A DNA stretch of 14,123 nucleotides from Dehalococcoidia bacterium (GTDB taxonomy: Bacteria > Chloroflexota > Dehalococcoidia > Dehalococcoidales > UBA1222): positions 1-14,123 of the forward strand of contig WRHS01000031.1 in NCBI GenBank assembly GCA_009783135.1, written 5' to 3'. Below the pieces are notes generated by a model. It saw only the letters and a list, made by a program, of their open reading frames with translations, was not told the origin of the DNA and did not search any database. The position numbers were made by a program, and so were the translations under genes. Shown here in pieces: positions 1 through 7,581 of this stretch (its first letter is position 1; each line of letters begins with the position of its first letter).

Positions 1-93
1 AACGAAGCTGCCGTAGCAAGGTACGTACGCGAACAAGGAAAAGAGGCTGAGTATAAAAAACTGCATAGCCAGCAACTGGGCTTGTTTGAATAA
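1..93 (+). CDS. 3' end of an unidentified gene; C-terminus QLGLFE
   Basis: The reading frame is open from the window edge and stops at TAA 91-93, giving the last 30 residues of a protein that starts outside the window. The visible part is highly charged and probably helical (many Glu, Lys, Arg, Gln). It ends in Gln-Leu-Gly-Leu-Phe-Glu. QLGLF closely fits the pentapeptide QL(S/D)LF that bacterial DNA polymerases and repair proteins use to bind the beta sliding clamp, often at the extreme C-terminus. A role in replication or repair is therefore possible. Thirty residues are too few to name a family, and short QL-rich tails also occur by chance. The hairpin just downstream supports a real gene end here. 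Confidence 0.6.
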   Translation, partial: NEAAVARYVREQGKEAEYKKLHSQQLGLFE

Positions 94-107
94 TCACCCC
101 CTGGATA

Positions 108-140
108 CCTCGCAGCTCTGCTGCGGGGAGGGTTCATTTT
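108..140 (+). terminator. probable rho-independent terminator after the partial gene
   Basis: A 9-bp stem (108-116 with 120-128, one G-U pair) closes a three-base loop, 14 nt after the stop codon. The following run (GGGTTCATTTT) is only moderately T-rich, so termination may be partial. The rest of 94-273 shows no gene that I can support. Confidence 0.5.
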
Positions 141-273
141 GGAAGCATTCCACTTCTTATGAAAATGAAATTAGTGGGCTCCTTCGCAATATCTGTAAAG
201 CTTTTGCTCTAATTTTGCTTGTTCCGTCGCATGCTAAACTTGCAGAATGAGGCACATTCGCAATGGCATGATT

Positions 274-1437
274 TTACACGCTTGAACATATTATGGCTGT
301 AATCCAAATATAAACTGCTATGAGAAGTAGTAACAGTAAGCCGACTCCGATTTTCACGGATAGTCTGGAATAGTTAAACCCTAAGTTGCTGCCAAACCTA
401 TCCTCGACAATGTATGCAGGGTCACCTGGATTATGGTAAAACATGCCAAGTGCCCAGAACCTGTCATCTCCACGCCCGAAAGTATTGTCTAGGGTTGACA
501 TGTCGGATGTATTTATAGGGGATTCTTCAGCAATTATTGTCGGTTTTATTCTGCAACCGCCTTGACCTGACAGGATAGAAACGAAAATCAAAGGCATCAT
601 TGGGATAAAAAGCAGGGTCATTATCACCCAAAACGGTATAGATAAGTCCGGCCATATGGACTTCAGCCCAATAAACGCAAGTCCTATGGTTAGTCCCAGT
701 GTCAAAAGCCCTATGCTGTGCCCCATACGTTTGCGGTATATGCGGTGCTGGGCAAAGGAAAGGGAAGGGTTTTGCGGGTCAATTTGCAGCTTTGCTTTGA
801 CAAACATTGTGCCAAGTAGAAACATAAGAAATGCTGTCGCGAGATTTATCAGCGGCATTGTCATGACAGTAAGCAATGACTTATCCGACCATGCGTCCGG
901 CTGCATATTGGCATCAAAGTGGGTAGGAATTTGGTCCGGCAATCCGGGGTATTTAATGAGCGCGACAACAATGCTTGCAAAAATGAGCATGAAACTTGAA
1001 ACGTACCAACCCCATGGCATCTCTGACAAATCACCGCGTGAATGGGACGTCTTTGTTTCGGCAAAAGAAGAGGATGAAACTTTCCATCCCTGAGCTTCTT
1101 TCAGTGCGACAGCCCTTTTCCAATTTGGGATGAATGCTGCAAACTGAACTACTACGAATAATAGTGGGAAATACATGGCGGCAATAAGTGATATATCGGG
1201 AAAAGTGGCGTACTGGATAATAATTAACGCGAAAACAGCCGCTCCGCCGGCCAAACATATTGTGATATAGCGTTTTTTCAGGTGTTTTGCTTCAGGGCAG
1301 CTTTGTTCTTCCAGCGGAATTTTCACGCCAAACAGATATGATTTTCGCGTGAGTATTGGGAGAATGGGCAATAAAACGCTGCATAAAAGCGCAACGCACA
1401 AACTGGTTATAAAGCAGATTAGGTTAATATCTTTCAT
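274..1437 (-). CDS. DUF1648/DUF5808 multi-pass membrane protein (SdpI-like)
   Basis: This is a 387-residue integral membrane protein. Hydrophobic segments lie near residues 5-29, 57-79, 82-103, 145-163, 186-212, 242-260, 267-289 and 362-384, so about eight membrane spans. The signature of DUF1648 (GLPDQIPTHFDANMQPDAW, about 165-183) follows the fourth span. A DUF5808-like stretch (FYHNPGDPAYIVEDRFG, 333-349) precedes the last. B. subtilis SdpI, immunity protein against the SDP toxin, is the best-known DUF1648 relative, but most members have no proven function. I chose ATG 1437 because it overlaps the upstream regulator's stop as ATGA and has GGAGAG (1443-1448) as ribosome site. An in-frame start at 1482 would add 15 residues lying inside the regulator gene. 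The pairing with a GntR repressor suggests induction by a peptide or envelope stress; that is inference. Confidence 0.85.
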   Translation of the reverse strand: MKDINLICFITSLCVALLCSVLLPILPILTRKSYLFGVKIPLEEQSCPEAKHLKKRYITICLAGGAAVFALIIIQYATFPDISLIAAMYFPLLFVVVQFAAFIPNWKRAVALKEAQGWKVSSSSFAETKTSHSRGDLSEMPWGWYVSSFMLIFASIVVALIKYPGLPDQIPTHFDANMQPDAWSDKSLLTVMTMPLINLATAFLMFLLGTMFVKAKLQIDPQNPSLSFAQHRIYRKRMGHSIGLLTLGLTIGLAFIGLKSIWPDLSIPFWVIMTLLFIPMMPLIFVSILSGQGGCRIKPTIIAEESPINTSDMSTLDNTFGRGDDRFWALGMFYHNPGDPAYIVEDRFGSNLGFNYSRLSVKIGVGLLLLLLIAVYIWITAIICSSV

Positions 1438-1829
1438 AAGTTCTCTCCGTTCCCTGAATTGCCATTGGCGTTTTGGTAACAATTAGCGCAAAGGGTGGTG
1501 AAATCGTCCTTGTTCACATCGTGGCAGATTGCTTCTGCTGCAATCAACGAAAGTTGGCGCGATAGTTTTGATAATAACGCTTTATTGCCTCCTAGCTGTG
1601 CCACAAGTGTGCCTTTGTGTCTGTCCACCACGATGTATCCTTCGTCGCAAAGCATGGAATATGCCTTGTTGACAGTATGAAAATTGATGCCGAGATCGGC
1701 GGCAAGGCTGCGTGCGGATGGTAATGCTTCGTTTGGGGAAAGCTTCTTTGCCGCGATACCAAATACTATTTGATTTCGCAACTGCTCATAGATGGGCGAC
1801 GCGCTCTGAGTATCTATTTCAATAATCAA
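1434..1829 (-). CDS. GntR-family transcriptional regulator, YtrA type
   Basis: This is a 131-residue DNA-binding repressor. The N-terminal winged helix-turn-helix spans about residues 10-77, with SPIYEQLRNQI, the recognition region LPSARSLAADLG and a wing at EGYIVVDRHKGTLV, all typical of GntR proteins. Only about 55 residues follow, and they are helical. That short effector/dimer domain defines the YtrA subfamily, which usually sits in front of ABC transporter or membrane-protein genes and represses its own operon. The start is TTG at 1829, with GAGAG six bases upstream; no ATG is available. The gene is translationally coupled to the DUF1648 gene through a 4-nt ATGA overlap. The AT-rich palindrome at 1853-1873 is the likely operator. 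The inducer cannot be read from the sequence. Confidence 0.88.
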   Translation of the reverse strand: MIIEIDTQSASPIYEQLRNQIVFGIAAKKLSPNEALPSARSLAADLGINFHTVNKAYSMLCDEGYIVVDRHKGTLVAQLGGNKALLSKLSRQLSLIAAEAICHDVNKDDFTTLCANCYQNANGNSGNGENL

Positions 1830-1852
1830 TGCAAACTCTCAGTTGATATAGT

Positions 1853-1873
1853 TGTTATATATCATATATATCA
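1853..1873. promoter_or_regulatory. candidate GntR operator: 21-bp AT-rich palindrome
   Basis: Two perfect 7-bp arms (TATATAT / ATATATA, 1856-1870) flank a central C at 1863. They extend after one mismatch to TG...CA at the outer ends. The element lies 24 bp upstream of the regulator start, overlapping where its weak promoter (TGATAT, 17 bp, TATATC on the minus strand) would be. Autoregulation is inferred. Confidence 0.45.
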
Positions 1874-1927
1874 CATGCAACGAGGAGCAGTCAATAGCGA
1901 AAGACATAAATGGCAGAAGTTGTATCC

Positions 1928-1956
1928 TTGCGTCTGTGTTTTGAATCATTTACCAT
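1928..1956 (+). promoter_or_regulatory. possible terC promoter giving a leaderless transcript
   Basis: TTGCGT (1928-1933) and TACCAT (1951-1956) are separated by 17 bp. Both are weak matches to consensus. Transcription would start near 1962-1963, at the second in-frame ATG of terC, and I see no Shine-Dalgarno sequence upstream of either ATG. Confidence 0.28.
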
Positions 1957-2907
1957 ATGCGCATGCCCGCAACCGATACCATAAGTGAGATTCCGCTGTG
2001 GATAGGCTTTATTATTTTTGTACTGGTCATGTTACTGTTGGATCTCAAGGTTTTCCACCGTAAGCCTGAAAAAGTCAGCGTCAAAAATGCATTGCTGTGG
2101 AGCTTTGCGTGGATTGCTATGGCTTTGGCATTCGGCGTTGGAATATATATTCTGTGGGGGCATGAGATTGGTCTGCAATACTTCACCGGCTATGTCATAG
2201 AAAAATCTCTTTCCGTAGATAACCTGTTTGTTTTTCTGACTATTTTTGCCTACTTCGGTGTTAAAGATGAACACCAGCACCGCGTTTTGTTCTGGGGGGT
2301 ACTAGGGGCTATTGTCTTGCGCGCTTTGTTCATATTTGCAGGTATTAGCCTACTGAACGCATTGAGCTGGGTAATGTATGTTTTTGGTGCTTTCCTGATA
2401 TTCGCCGGGTTGCGCATGGCTTTCAAAAAAGAAGACAGGGTGGATTTGGAGAAGAACCGCCTGCTTCGGCTGATGCGCCGGGTAATACCTGTAAGCAAAA
2501 GTTATAATGCAGAAAAATTCTTTGTGGTGGAGGACGGGATGCGCAAAGCCACGCCAATGCTGCTGATATTGGTCTTTATCGAATTTACTGATATCGTTTT
2601 TGCATTGGACTCAGTCCCCGCGGTGTTTTCGGTGACGAGGTATAAATTTATTGTTTTCAGTTCAAATATTTTTGCCATACTTGGGTTGCGTTCGCTGTAT
2701 TTTGCCTTGGCTGGAGTACTTCAAAGGTTACGTTTTTTACAGTACGGCCTTGCTGTTATATTAGTATTCTTGGGCTTAAAGATGCTGGCGGAAGGGCATA
2801 TAGATATTCCCATTTGGTTTTCGCTGGGAGTGATAAGCTTGATTTTGGCGCTTGCTATTTCAGCCTCGTTAATTTGGAGTCGCAAACATCTGCATGGCGA
2901 TTCTTGA
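1957..2907 (+). CDS. TerC/Alx-family membrane protein (probable metal, Mn2+, exporter)
   Basis: This is a 316-residue inner-membrane protein with about nine hydrophobic segments (near 12-30, 45-67, 88-102, 108-132, 135-155, 198-224, 232-252, 258-277, 284-307). Two family motifs are intact: EKSLSVDNLF (82-91) and EFTDIVFALDSVPA (209-222). Acidic residues D29, E82, D88, E209, D212 and D218 lie in or beside spans, as expected of the metal-conducting core of TerC/Alx proteins. Family members such as E. coli Alx export Mn2+, so manganese detoxification or metal supply to exported enzymes is likely, though other ions are possible. There is no clear ribosome site. ATG 1957 and ATG 1963 are both plausible starts, and 1963 would suit a leaderless mRNA. 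I see no yybP-ykoY manganese riboswitch in the short leader. The gene appears to stand alone. Confidence 0.9.
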   Translation: MRMPATDTISEIPLWIGFIIFVLVMLLLDLKVFHRKPEKVSVKNALLWSFAWIAMALAFGVGIYILWGHEIGLQYFTGYVIEKSLSVDNLFVFLTIFAYFGVKDEHQHRVLFWGVLGAIVLRALFIFAGISLLNALSWVMYVFGAFLIFAGLRMAFKKEDRVDLEKNRLLRLMRRVIPVSKSYNAEKFFVVEDGMRKATPMLLILVFIEFTDIVFALDSVPAVFSVTRYKFIVFSSNIFAILGLRSLYFALAGVLQRLRFLQYGLAVILVFLGLKMLAEGHIDIPIWFSLGVISLILALAISASLIWSRKHLHGDS

Positions 2908-3004
2908 ATAACGAACAATTTGACACATCGTTGCCGGTTGGGTGTATTAGTCACTCAAACAAGTGATATTACCGATAATACAGGCACAAAAAAGCGCGAG
3001 ATTG

Positions 3005-3013
3005 TGTTATAAT
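3005..3013 (+). promoter_or_regulatory. dnaE promoter, extended -10
   Basis: TGT followed by a perfect TATAAT (3008-3013) forms an extended -10 element. No good -35 sits at the usual distance, which extended -10 promoters tolerate. Transcription would start near 3020, about 23 nt before the chosen dnaE ATG. The same nine bases drive the amidohydrolase gene on the other strand. Confidence 0.6.
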
Positions 3014-3042
3014 GATGTGAGTTTTCCCCGATGGAAAGAGTA

Positions 3043-6000
3043 ATGTTTACACATCTGCATGTCCATACTGAATACAGCCTGCTTGATGGCATGTGTCGCA
3101 TCAAGCCTTTGGTGGCGCGTGCCAAAGAACTTGGAATGACGTCTATTGCTATCACTGACCATGGCACGTTACATGGGGCGGTGCAGTTTTACCAGGAGGC
3201 CAAAGATGCCGGCATTAAGCCCATCATTGGCTGCGAGACGTATGTTGCATCAGGCAGCCGGAAAGGTCGTACGTCCGCAGACAAGGGTAACTCCCACCTA
3301 GTATTGCTGGCTAAGAATCAGACCGGTTGGCATAACCTCATACAACTTATCACTAAGGCTCACCTTGAGGGCTATTACTATAAGCCGCGCGTGGATAAGG
3401 AGTTGCTGCTGGAGTATAGCGATGGGTTGGTTGCTCTCTCGGCATGTCTTGCCGGTGAAATTCCCAGCCTCATTCTTGCCGGGCGTATGCATGATGCCCG
3501 TGACGTTGCCAAATGGTACCAGCAGGTTTTTGAAAATTTCTATCTGGAAATACAACGCCAGCCTATTCCTGAACTGGAACGGGTTAACCAAGAAATTATT
3601 GCTATGGCGCATGAGTTGAATATACCGATGGTGGCTACGAATGACGTGCATTATATCAATCAGGAGGATGCTCAGGCGCATGATATTTTGCTGTGTGTAG
3701 GCACAGGGGCGACCATCCATGACGAAAAACGCATGAAAATGGATGGAGAATTCTTCTATCTGAAATCTCAGGAAGAGATGAGCGTTCTTTATGCCGATGT
3801 TCCCGAGGCGATAGAAAACACGCAGAAGATTGCTGATTTATGTAATCTTGAGATTGAGTTTGGACGCTCCCTGCTGCCTGAAATTGATCGTCCGGCAGAC
3901 AAAACGCCGGAGCAGTATTTACATGATTTGTGTTATGAGGGCCTGCCAAAGTTTTATCCGAATGACTGTGCTGAGGCTACGGAACGACTGGAGTATGAGC
4001 TTGATGTCATCTGCAAAATGCAGTTTGCCAACTATTTCTTGGTGGTGTGGGATATAGTGCATTTTGTGCGGAAGCGCAATATTAGTTTCAACGTACGCGG
4101 TTCAGCGGCATCCAGTATAGTTTTGCGCTGTTTGGGCATTACGGAAATCGATCCGTTGGAACACCATTTGGTGTTTGAGCGGTTCCTCAACCTGGAACGC
4201 CGCGAAATGCCTGATATAGATCTTGATTTTGAGGATACGCGCAGAGACGAAATTATAAGCTATGTTTCTGAAAAATACGGGCGCGACCACGTTGCGCAAA
4301 TTATTACGTTTGGAACTTTGGGCGCGCGCGCAGCGCTACGCGATGTAGGACGTGCTTTGGGGATGTCTTATAGCGATGTAGACCGGGTTGTGCGCATGGT
4401 GCCTTTCGCTGTCGGCATGACACTGTCTAAGGCTATGGATGAAAATGCCGAACTCAAAAACATCTACAACGATGATGCCACGGTACGTAATTTGATAGAT
4501 ATGGCGCAGCGTGTTGAGGGCGTATCGCGCCATGCCAGTACCCATGCTGCCGGTGTGGTTATCTCAAAAGAGGTATTGACAAATTACATACCATTGCAAA
4601 GGCTGAGTCGGGGTGAAAACAGCGATCTGGTGATGAGCCAATTCCCAATGGAGGATATTGCGCGCCTGGGGCTCCTCAAGATGGACTTGCTTGGACTGGC
4701 GAACCTTACTATTTTGGCATGCGCTAAAGAGTTGATTAAATCAAATCGTGGGAAGGATGTTGACCTGCGTATGATTCCCTTGGATGACCCCAAGACCTTT
4801 GCCCTGTTGGCGTCAGGTGATACGACGGGTGTATTTCAGCTGGAAGGCTCGGGTATGCGGCGCTATATCAGGGAGTTGAAGCCTACTGTTTTCAGTGATA
4901 TTGCCGCAATGGTGGCACTATATCGCCCAGGTCCAATGGAGCAAATACCGCGTTTTATACGTTCAAAGCATGGCGAAGAGCCTATTTGCTATGCCCACCC
5001 TGCATTGGAGGAGTTTCTCAAAGAGACTTATGGGGTCATTGTTTATCAGGAACAGGTGCTCTTTATTGTGCGTGAAATCGGCGGCTATTCGCTGGGAAAG
5101 GCGGATATTTTCCGCAAGGCTATGGGTAAGAAAAAAGCCGATGTTATGGAGAAAGAGCGCAAGAATTTTATTGGCGGTTCTATAAAGCGAGGATACACTG
5201 AGGAACTGGCAGCGGATGTATATCACCTAATAGAGCCCTTTGCCGGGTATGCTTTCAACAAGGCGCATGCCACAAGCTATGCTCTTATCGCGTACCAAAC
5301 AGCCTATCTCAAAGCAAACTATCCTGAGGAGTATATCACTGGTTTGTTGATAGCCTACTGGGGTAATGCCGATAAGGTGGCAGTGGCCGTAGGGGAGTCG
5401 CGTCGCTTAAAAATCAAAGTATTGCCGCCGGACATCAACAAAAGCCAGAAACATTTTTCAATTGAAAAAATATCTGACGGACGTTCTGCCATTCGCTTTG
5501 GTTTATCTGCTGTAAAGAATGTGGGGTTGTCTGCAATCGAGCCCATAATCAGGGAAAGGGAACGAGGCGGCGAGTTTACGTCAGTGGAGGATTTATGCAA
5601 GCGCATGGAGGCGTCCTGCATGAATCGTCGTGTTATGGAGAGTTTGATAAAGGTCGGGGCGTTGGATGCGCTTGGCGAGCGCGGTACGTTGCTGTCCAGT
5701 GTTGAGCGCTTAATTGATATGGCGCAGCGGCAGCAGAAACTGCGTGACAGCGGGCAATCCACTATGTTTGATTTATGGGGTGCAACTGTGGCTGTGCCCA
5801 CTCCGAGTTTGGAGATGGCGCATTCAGTGGTCAGCACAAAGGAAAAATTGGCGTGGGAAAAAGAGCTCACAGGCGTATATCTGTCCGAGCATCCGTTTAG
5901 TCCGTATATGAGCAAGGCAACACAGGACAATACCATGCTGTGCGGACAGGTTGATGCGGATATGGAGGGGCAGGTGGTATGTGTGGCAGGTATGGTGTCC

Positions 6001-6546
6001 TTGATGCATACCATGCAAACGCGCGACGGACAAACTTCTGTTAGTGCCACTCTTGAAGATTTGGATGGGCATATTGAAGTGGTGGCTTGGTCGCGTGTCT
6101 ATGCTCAAACCAAAGATTATTGGGTCGAGGGTAATATTTTGCTGGTTGAAGGAAAGGTTCGTGAACGTGCCGATCAGATGCAGGTTGTTTGCGACCGAGT
6201 ACGAAGATATGATTTGGAGCCTCAGGTACAGGAAAAAGCAATATCGCGGACTATTCAGGAGCCGGTTGTACCCAAGATGGAAAATCCGCCTGAACGCATG
6301 CGGCTAACACTTGTGTTGCAGCAGACTGATGATGAGCAATCAGATATTGCCTTATTACATGGGGCAGTCGCAATTTTACAGGAATATCCAGGCGACGATG
6401 AAGTTATCTTGACAGTGAGCAATGGTACAAAGATATTTAAACTCAAGATGTGCCAGTCGCGCGTTTCTTACAGCGACGAACTACGTCGTCGCTTAACGGC
6501 ACTTATCGGAGTTGAAAACGTCCAAGTGGAGAGTCTGAAATTCTAG
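3043..6546 (+). CDS. dnaE: DNA polymerase III subunit alpha
   Basis: This is the replicative DNA polymerase catalytic subunit, 1167 residues, normal for DnaE. In order it has: an N-terminal PHP domain from HLHVHTEYSLLDG (4-16) to about 270; the C-family palm with catalytic Asp pair PDIDLDF (D393, D395) and third Asp KMDLLGL (D548); the fingers; a helix-hairpin-helix near 820-860; the internal beta-clamp motif QSTMF (905-909); an OB fold near 970-1040; and a C-terminal region. All nine usual PHP metal ligands appear present (H6, H8, D15, H40, E65, H85, C135, D201, H203), unlike E. coli DnaE. I prefer ATG 3043 because GGA (3033-3035) sits 7 nt upstream and the protein then begins MFTHLHVHTEYS, as usual. 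ATG 3031 would add four residues. The gene is monocistronic and ends in the CTAG shared with ogt. Confidence 0.97.
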   Translation: MFTHLHVHTEYSLLDGMCRIKPLVARAKELGMTSIAITDHGTLHGAVQFYQEAKDAGIKPIIGCETYVASGSRKGRTSADKGNSHLVLLAKNQTGWHNLIQLITKAHLEGYYYKPRVDKELLLEYSDGLVALSACLAGEIPSLILAGRMHDARDVAKWYQQVFENFYLEIQRQPIPELERVNQEIIAMAHELNIPMVATNDVHYINQEDAQAHDILLCVGTGATIHDEKRMKMDGEFFYLKSQEEMSVLYADVPEAIENTQKIADLCNLEIEFGRSLLPEIDRPADKTPEQYLHDLCYEGLPKFYPNDCAEATERLEYELDVICKMQFANYFLVVWDIVHFVRKRNISFNVRGSAASSIVLRCLGITEIDPLEHHLVFERFLNLERREMPDIDLDFEDTRRDEIISYVSEKYGRDHVAQIITFGTLGARAALRDVGRALGMSYSDVDRVVRMVPFAVGMTLSKAMDENAELKNIYNDDATVRNLIDMAQRVEGVSRHASTHAAGVVISKEVLTNYIPLQRLSRGENSDLVMSQFPMEDIARLGLLKMDLLGLANLTILACAKELIKSNRGKDVDLRMIPLDDPKTFALLASGDTTGVFQLEGSGMRRYIRELKPTVFSDIAAMVALYRPGPMEQIPRFIRSKHGEEPICYAHPALEEFLKETYGVIVYQEQVLFIVREIGGYSLGKADIFRKAMGKKKADVMEKERKNFIGGSIKRGYTEELAADVYHLIEPFAGYAFNKAHATSYALIAYQTAYLKANYPEEYITGLLIAYWGNADKVAVAVGESRRLKIKVLPPDINKSQKHFSIEKISDGRSAIRFGLSAVKNVGLSAIEPIIRERERGGEFTSVEDLCKRMEASCMNRRVMESLIKVGALDALGERGTLLSSVERLIDMAQRQQKLRDSGQSTMFDLWGATVAVPTPSLEMAHSVVSTKEKLAWEKELTGVYLSEHPFSPYMSKATQDNTMLCGQVDADMEGQVVCVAGMVSLMHTMQTRDGQTSVSATLEDLDGHIEVVAWSRVYAQTKDYWVEGNILLVEGKVRERADQMQVVCDRVRRYDLEPQVQEKAISRTIQEPVVPKMENPPERMRLTLVLQQTDDEQSDIALLHGAVAILQEYPGDDEVILTVSNGTKIFKLKMCQSRVSYSDELRRRLTALIGVENVQVESLKF

Positions 6547-7106
6547 TTGCAAAAATGCCAGATGCCTTCCAGTGTTAGCAGTTGTCTTTTTGTTTCTAGC
6601 CCCCCGGAAAATCCACCGATATTGCCATTGGCTGCGATGACGCGGTGGCATGGAATGATGATGGGAATAGGGTTTTTGCCTAGGGAATTGCCTACTGCTC
6701 TGGCGGCATTCGGCTGCCCGAGTTGACCTGCTAGCCAGCCATAACTGCGTGTTTGACCGTATGGAATAATGCGGCATATGTTCCATACCTTTTGTGCAAA
6801 GATGCTGCCTGCTGATAAATCAAGGGCTTCATTGAAATAGATGGGATGACCTTTGAAGTAATCTCGGATATGTGATACGGCGGAGGCAAGTCTATCTGCG
6901 CTGGTGTATATGGCATCAGAACTAAGATTAAGCGCGGACAGAGTTTCCTTTTCGTTTGTTTGAGGCAGAGTAAGTTGAGATAATCCTTTTTGCGTGGCTA
7001 CCAGTCCCACCCAGCCTAATTCGGTTTCGAAAGTGGTGAAATGCTGTTGGCGGGTATTTCTATGGACGAGTTCTGAAGAACTTTTCTCGGAAAGCATATG
7101 GCGCAC
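6543..7106 (-). CDS. ogt: methylated-DNA--[protein]-cysteine S-methyltransferase
   Basis: This suicide repair protein transfers the alkyl group from O6-alkylguanine (and O4-alkylthymine) to its own cysteine. The protein has 187 residues. The active-site motif is IPCHRV (151-156, Cys153). The helix-turn-helix with its probable arginine finger is AARAVGNSLGKNP (134-146). The tyrosine-bearing IIPYGQTRSYGWLA and the C-terminal GFSGGLETKRQLLTLEG are also typical. The N-terminal domain begins FTTFETELGWVGL, as in Ogt/MGMT proteins. The annotated start is GTG 7106; ATG 7097 is an alternative that drops three residues. Neither has a strong ribosome site. The gene converges on dnaE with a 4-nt overlap. 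A modest promoter (TTGTAT 7157-7162, 17 bp, TATCGA 7134-7139, minus strand) lies upstream, so it is probably transcribed alone. Confidence 0.95.
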   Translation of the reverse strand: MRHMLSEKSSSELVHRNTRQQHFTTFETELGWVGLVATQKGLSQLTLPQTNEKETLSALNLSSDAIYTSADRLASAVSHIRDYFKGHPIYFNEALDLSAGSIFAQKVWNICRIIPYGQTRSYGWLAGQLGQPNAARAVGNSLGKNPIPIIIPCHRVIAANGNIGGFSGGLETKRQLLTLEGIWHFCN

Positions 7107-7133
7107 CCCGACATTGCATGAAATGATTTTGCA

Positions 7134-7162
7134 TCGATAACGTGGTCGTCAGCTTGATACAA
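7134..7162 (-). promoter_or_regulatory. possible ogt promoter
   Basis: On the minus strand TTGTAT (7162-7157) and TATCGA (7139-7134) are separated by 17 bp, placing the transcription start about 21 nt before GTG 7106. It is the best candidate between the upstream terminator and the gene; the -10 is imperfect. Confidence 0.35.
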
Positions 7163-7204
7163 ACCCACATCATAGGCAACCACTTTGACGCAATTGCTTG
7201 TGCT

Positions 7205-7241
7205 GACAAAAACAACCATCTGCTGGCTTTGAAGCCGGCAG
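7205..7241 (-). terminator. rho-independent terminator of the small zinc-ribbon gene
   Basis: Ten-base arms at 7220-7229 and 7232-7241 pair with one G-U. On the minus strand they are followed by GGTTGTTTTTG, a T-rich tail. The position 25 bases past the zinc-ribbon stop fits a terminator, and it insulates ogt from that gene. Confidence 0.65.
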
Positions 7242-7266
7242 CACGCGTTATAGTTCTGTGATGCTG

Positions 7267-7491
7267 TTAGAACGAGCCGCTTTGGCGTTGCCGGCTATTA
7301 CCGACACCACTCATTATGGGCTCATTGATATAGATATCGCCGTTCCTGATTTTGATGTTGTAGCCGCACTCGGGATTGGTGCAAACCCATGCCTTGTACT
7401 TGATGGAGGCCCCCTGGCTGCCGAAGTCCGACAGAGGCACTAGGTCTCCTATGTGACACTTTTGACATTTTGGCATGCAATATTGTTCCAC
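7267..7491 (-). CDS. small zinc-ribbon protein of unknown function
   Basis: This encodes about 74 residues. A CxxC pair (C9, C12) and a second pair in VCTNPECGYN are spaced as in a zinc ribbon of the rubredoxin/TFIIS-like type. Between them lies a short beta-rich segment (LVPLSDFG, IKYKAWVC), and after them comes a polar tail. I chose GTG 7491 because a near-perfect ribosome site GGGAGGTGG (7496-7504) stands 7 nt upstream. ATG 7476 lacks one, and a longer ATG start at 7554 would run through the promoter. A good promoter and a terminator bracket the gene, so it is a deliberate single-gene unit. The ribbon could bind nucleic acid or protein, but the sequence names no partner. Similar tiny zinc ribbons are common in Dehalococcoidia (recollection, not searched). 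Confidence 0.75.
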   Translation of the reverse strand: MEQYCMPKCQKCHIGDLVPLSDFGSQGASIKYKAWVCTNPECGYNIKIRNGDIYINEPIMSGVGNSRQRQSGSF

Positions 7492-7521
7492 TGATCCACC
7501 TCCCAGCCGTGATTGCGAGGA

Positions 7522-7551
7522 AGTATACACTACAGGATTGGCAATTGGCAA
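7522..7551 (-). promoter_or_regulatory. promoter of the small zinc-ribbon gene
   Basis: On the minus strand TTGCCA (7551-7546) and TATACT (7527-7522) are 18 bp apart, giving a start near 7515 and a 24-nt leader that holds the ribosome site. The -35 lies in a direct repeat of TTGGCAA (+ strand). The L25 gene's -35 region uses the same TTGGCAATT string. Confidence 0.6.
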
Positions 7552-7581
7552 CACAAGAAAAAGGTGTTTTATGGGTTTATG

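Noticed and set aside
656..1093. A 145-codon + strand frame
   Set aside because: It is antisense to the DUF1648 membrane protein and has no ribosome site or family resemblance.
1438..1482. A 15-residue N-terminal extension of the DUF1648 protein
   Set aside because: It would lie inside the regulator gene, while the ATGA overlap with a ribosome site gives a better start.
1875..1956. A manganese (yybP-ykoY) riboswitch upstream of the TerC-family gene
   Set aside because: The space is short, I could not find the conserved loops or a terminator/anti-terminator pair, and the likely transcript start lies next to the ATG.
5355..6050. A 231-codon open frame on the minus strand
   Set aside because: It lies wholly inside dnaE, whose protein sequence is unmistakable. 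The antisense product is Ser/Arg-rich without any recognisable domain, as expected of a shadow frame.
7016..7219. A 67-codon minus-strand frame before and overlapping ogt
   Set aside because: Its ATG sits at the foot of a terminator hairpin with no ribosome site, and its 3' third overlaps ogt in another frame.
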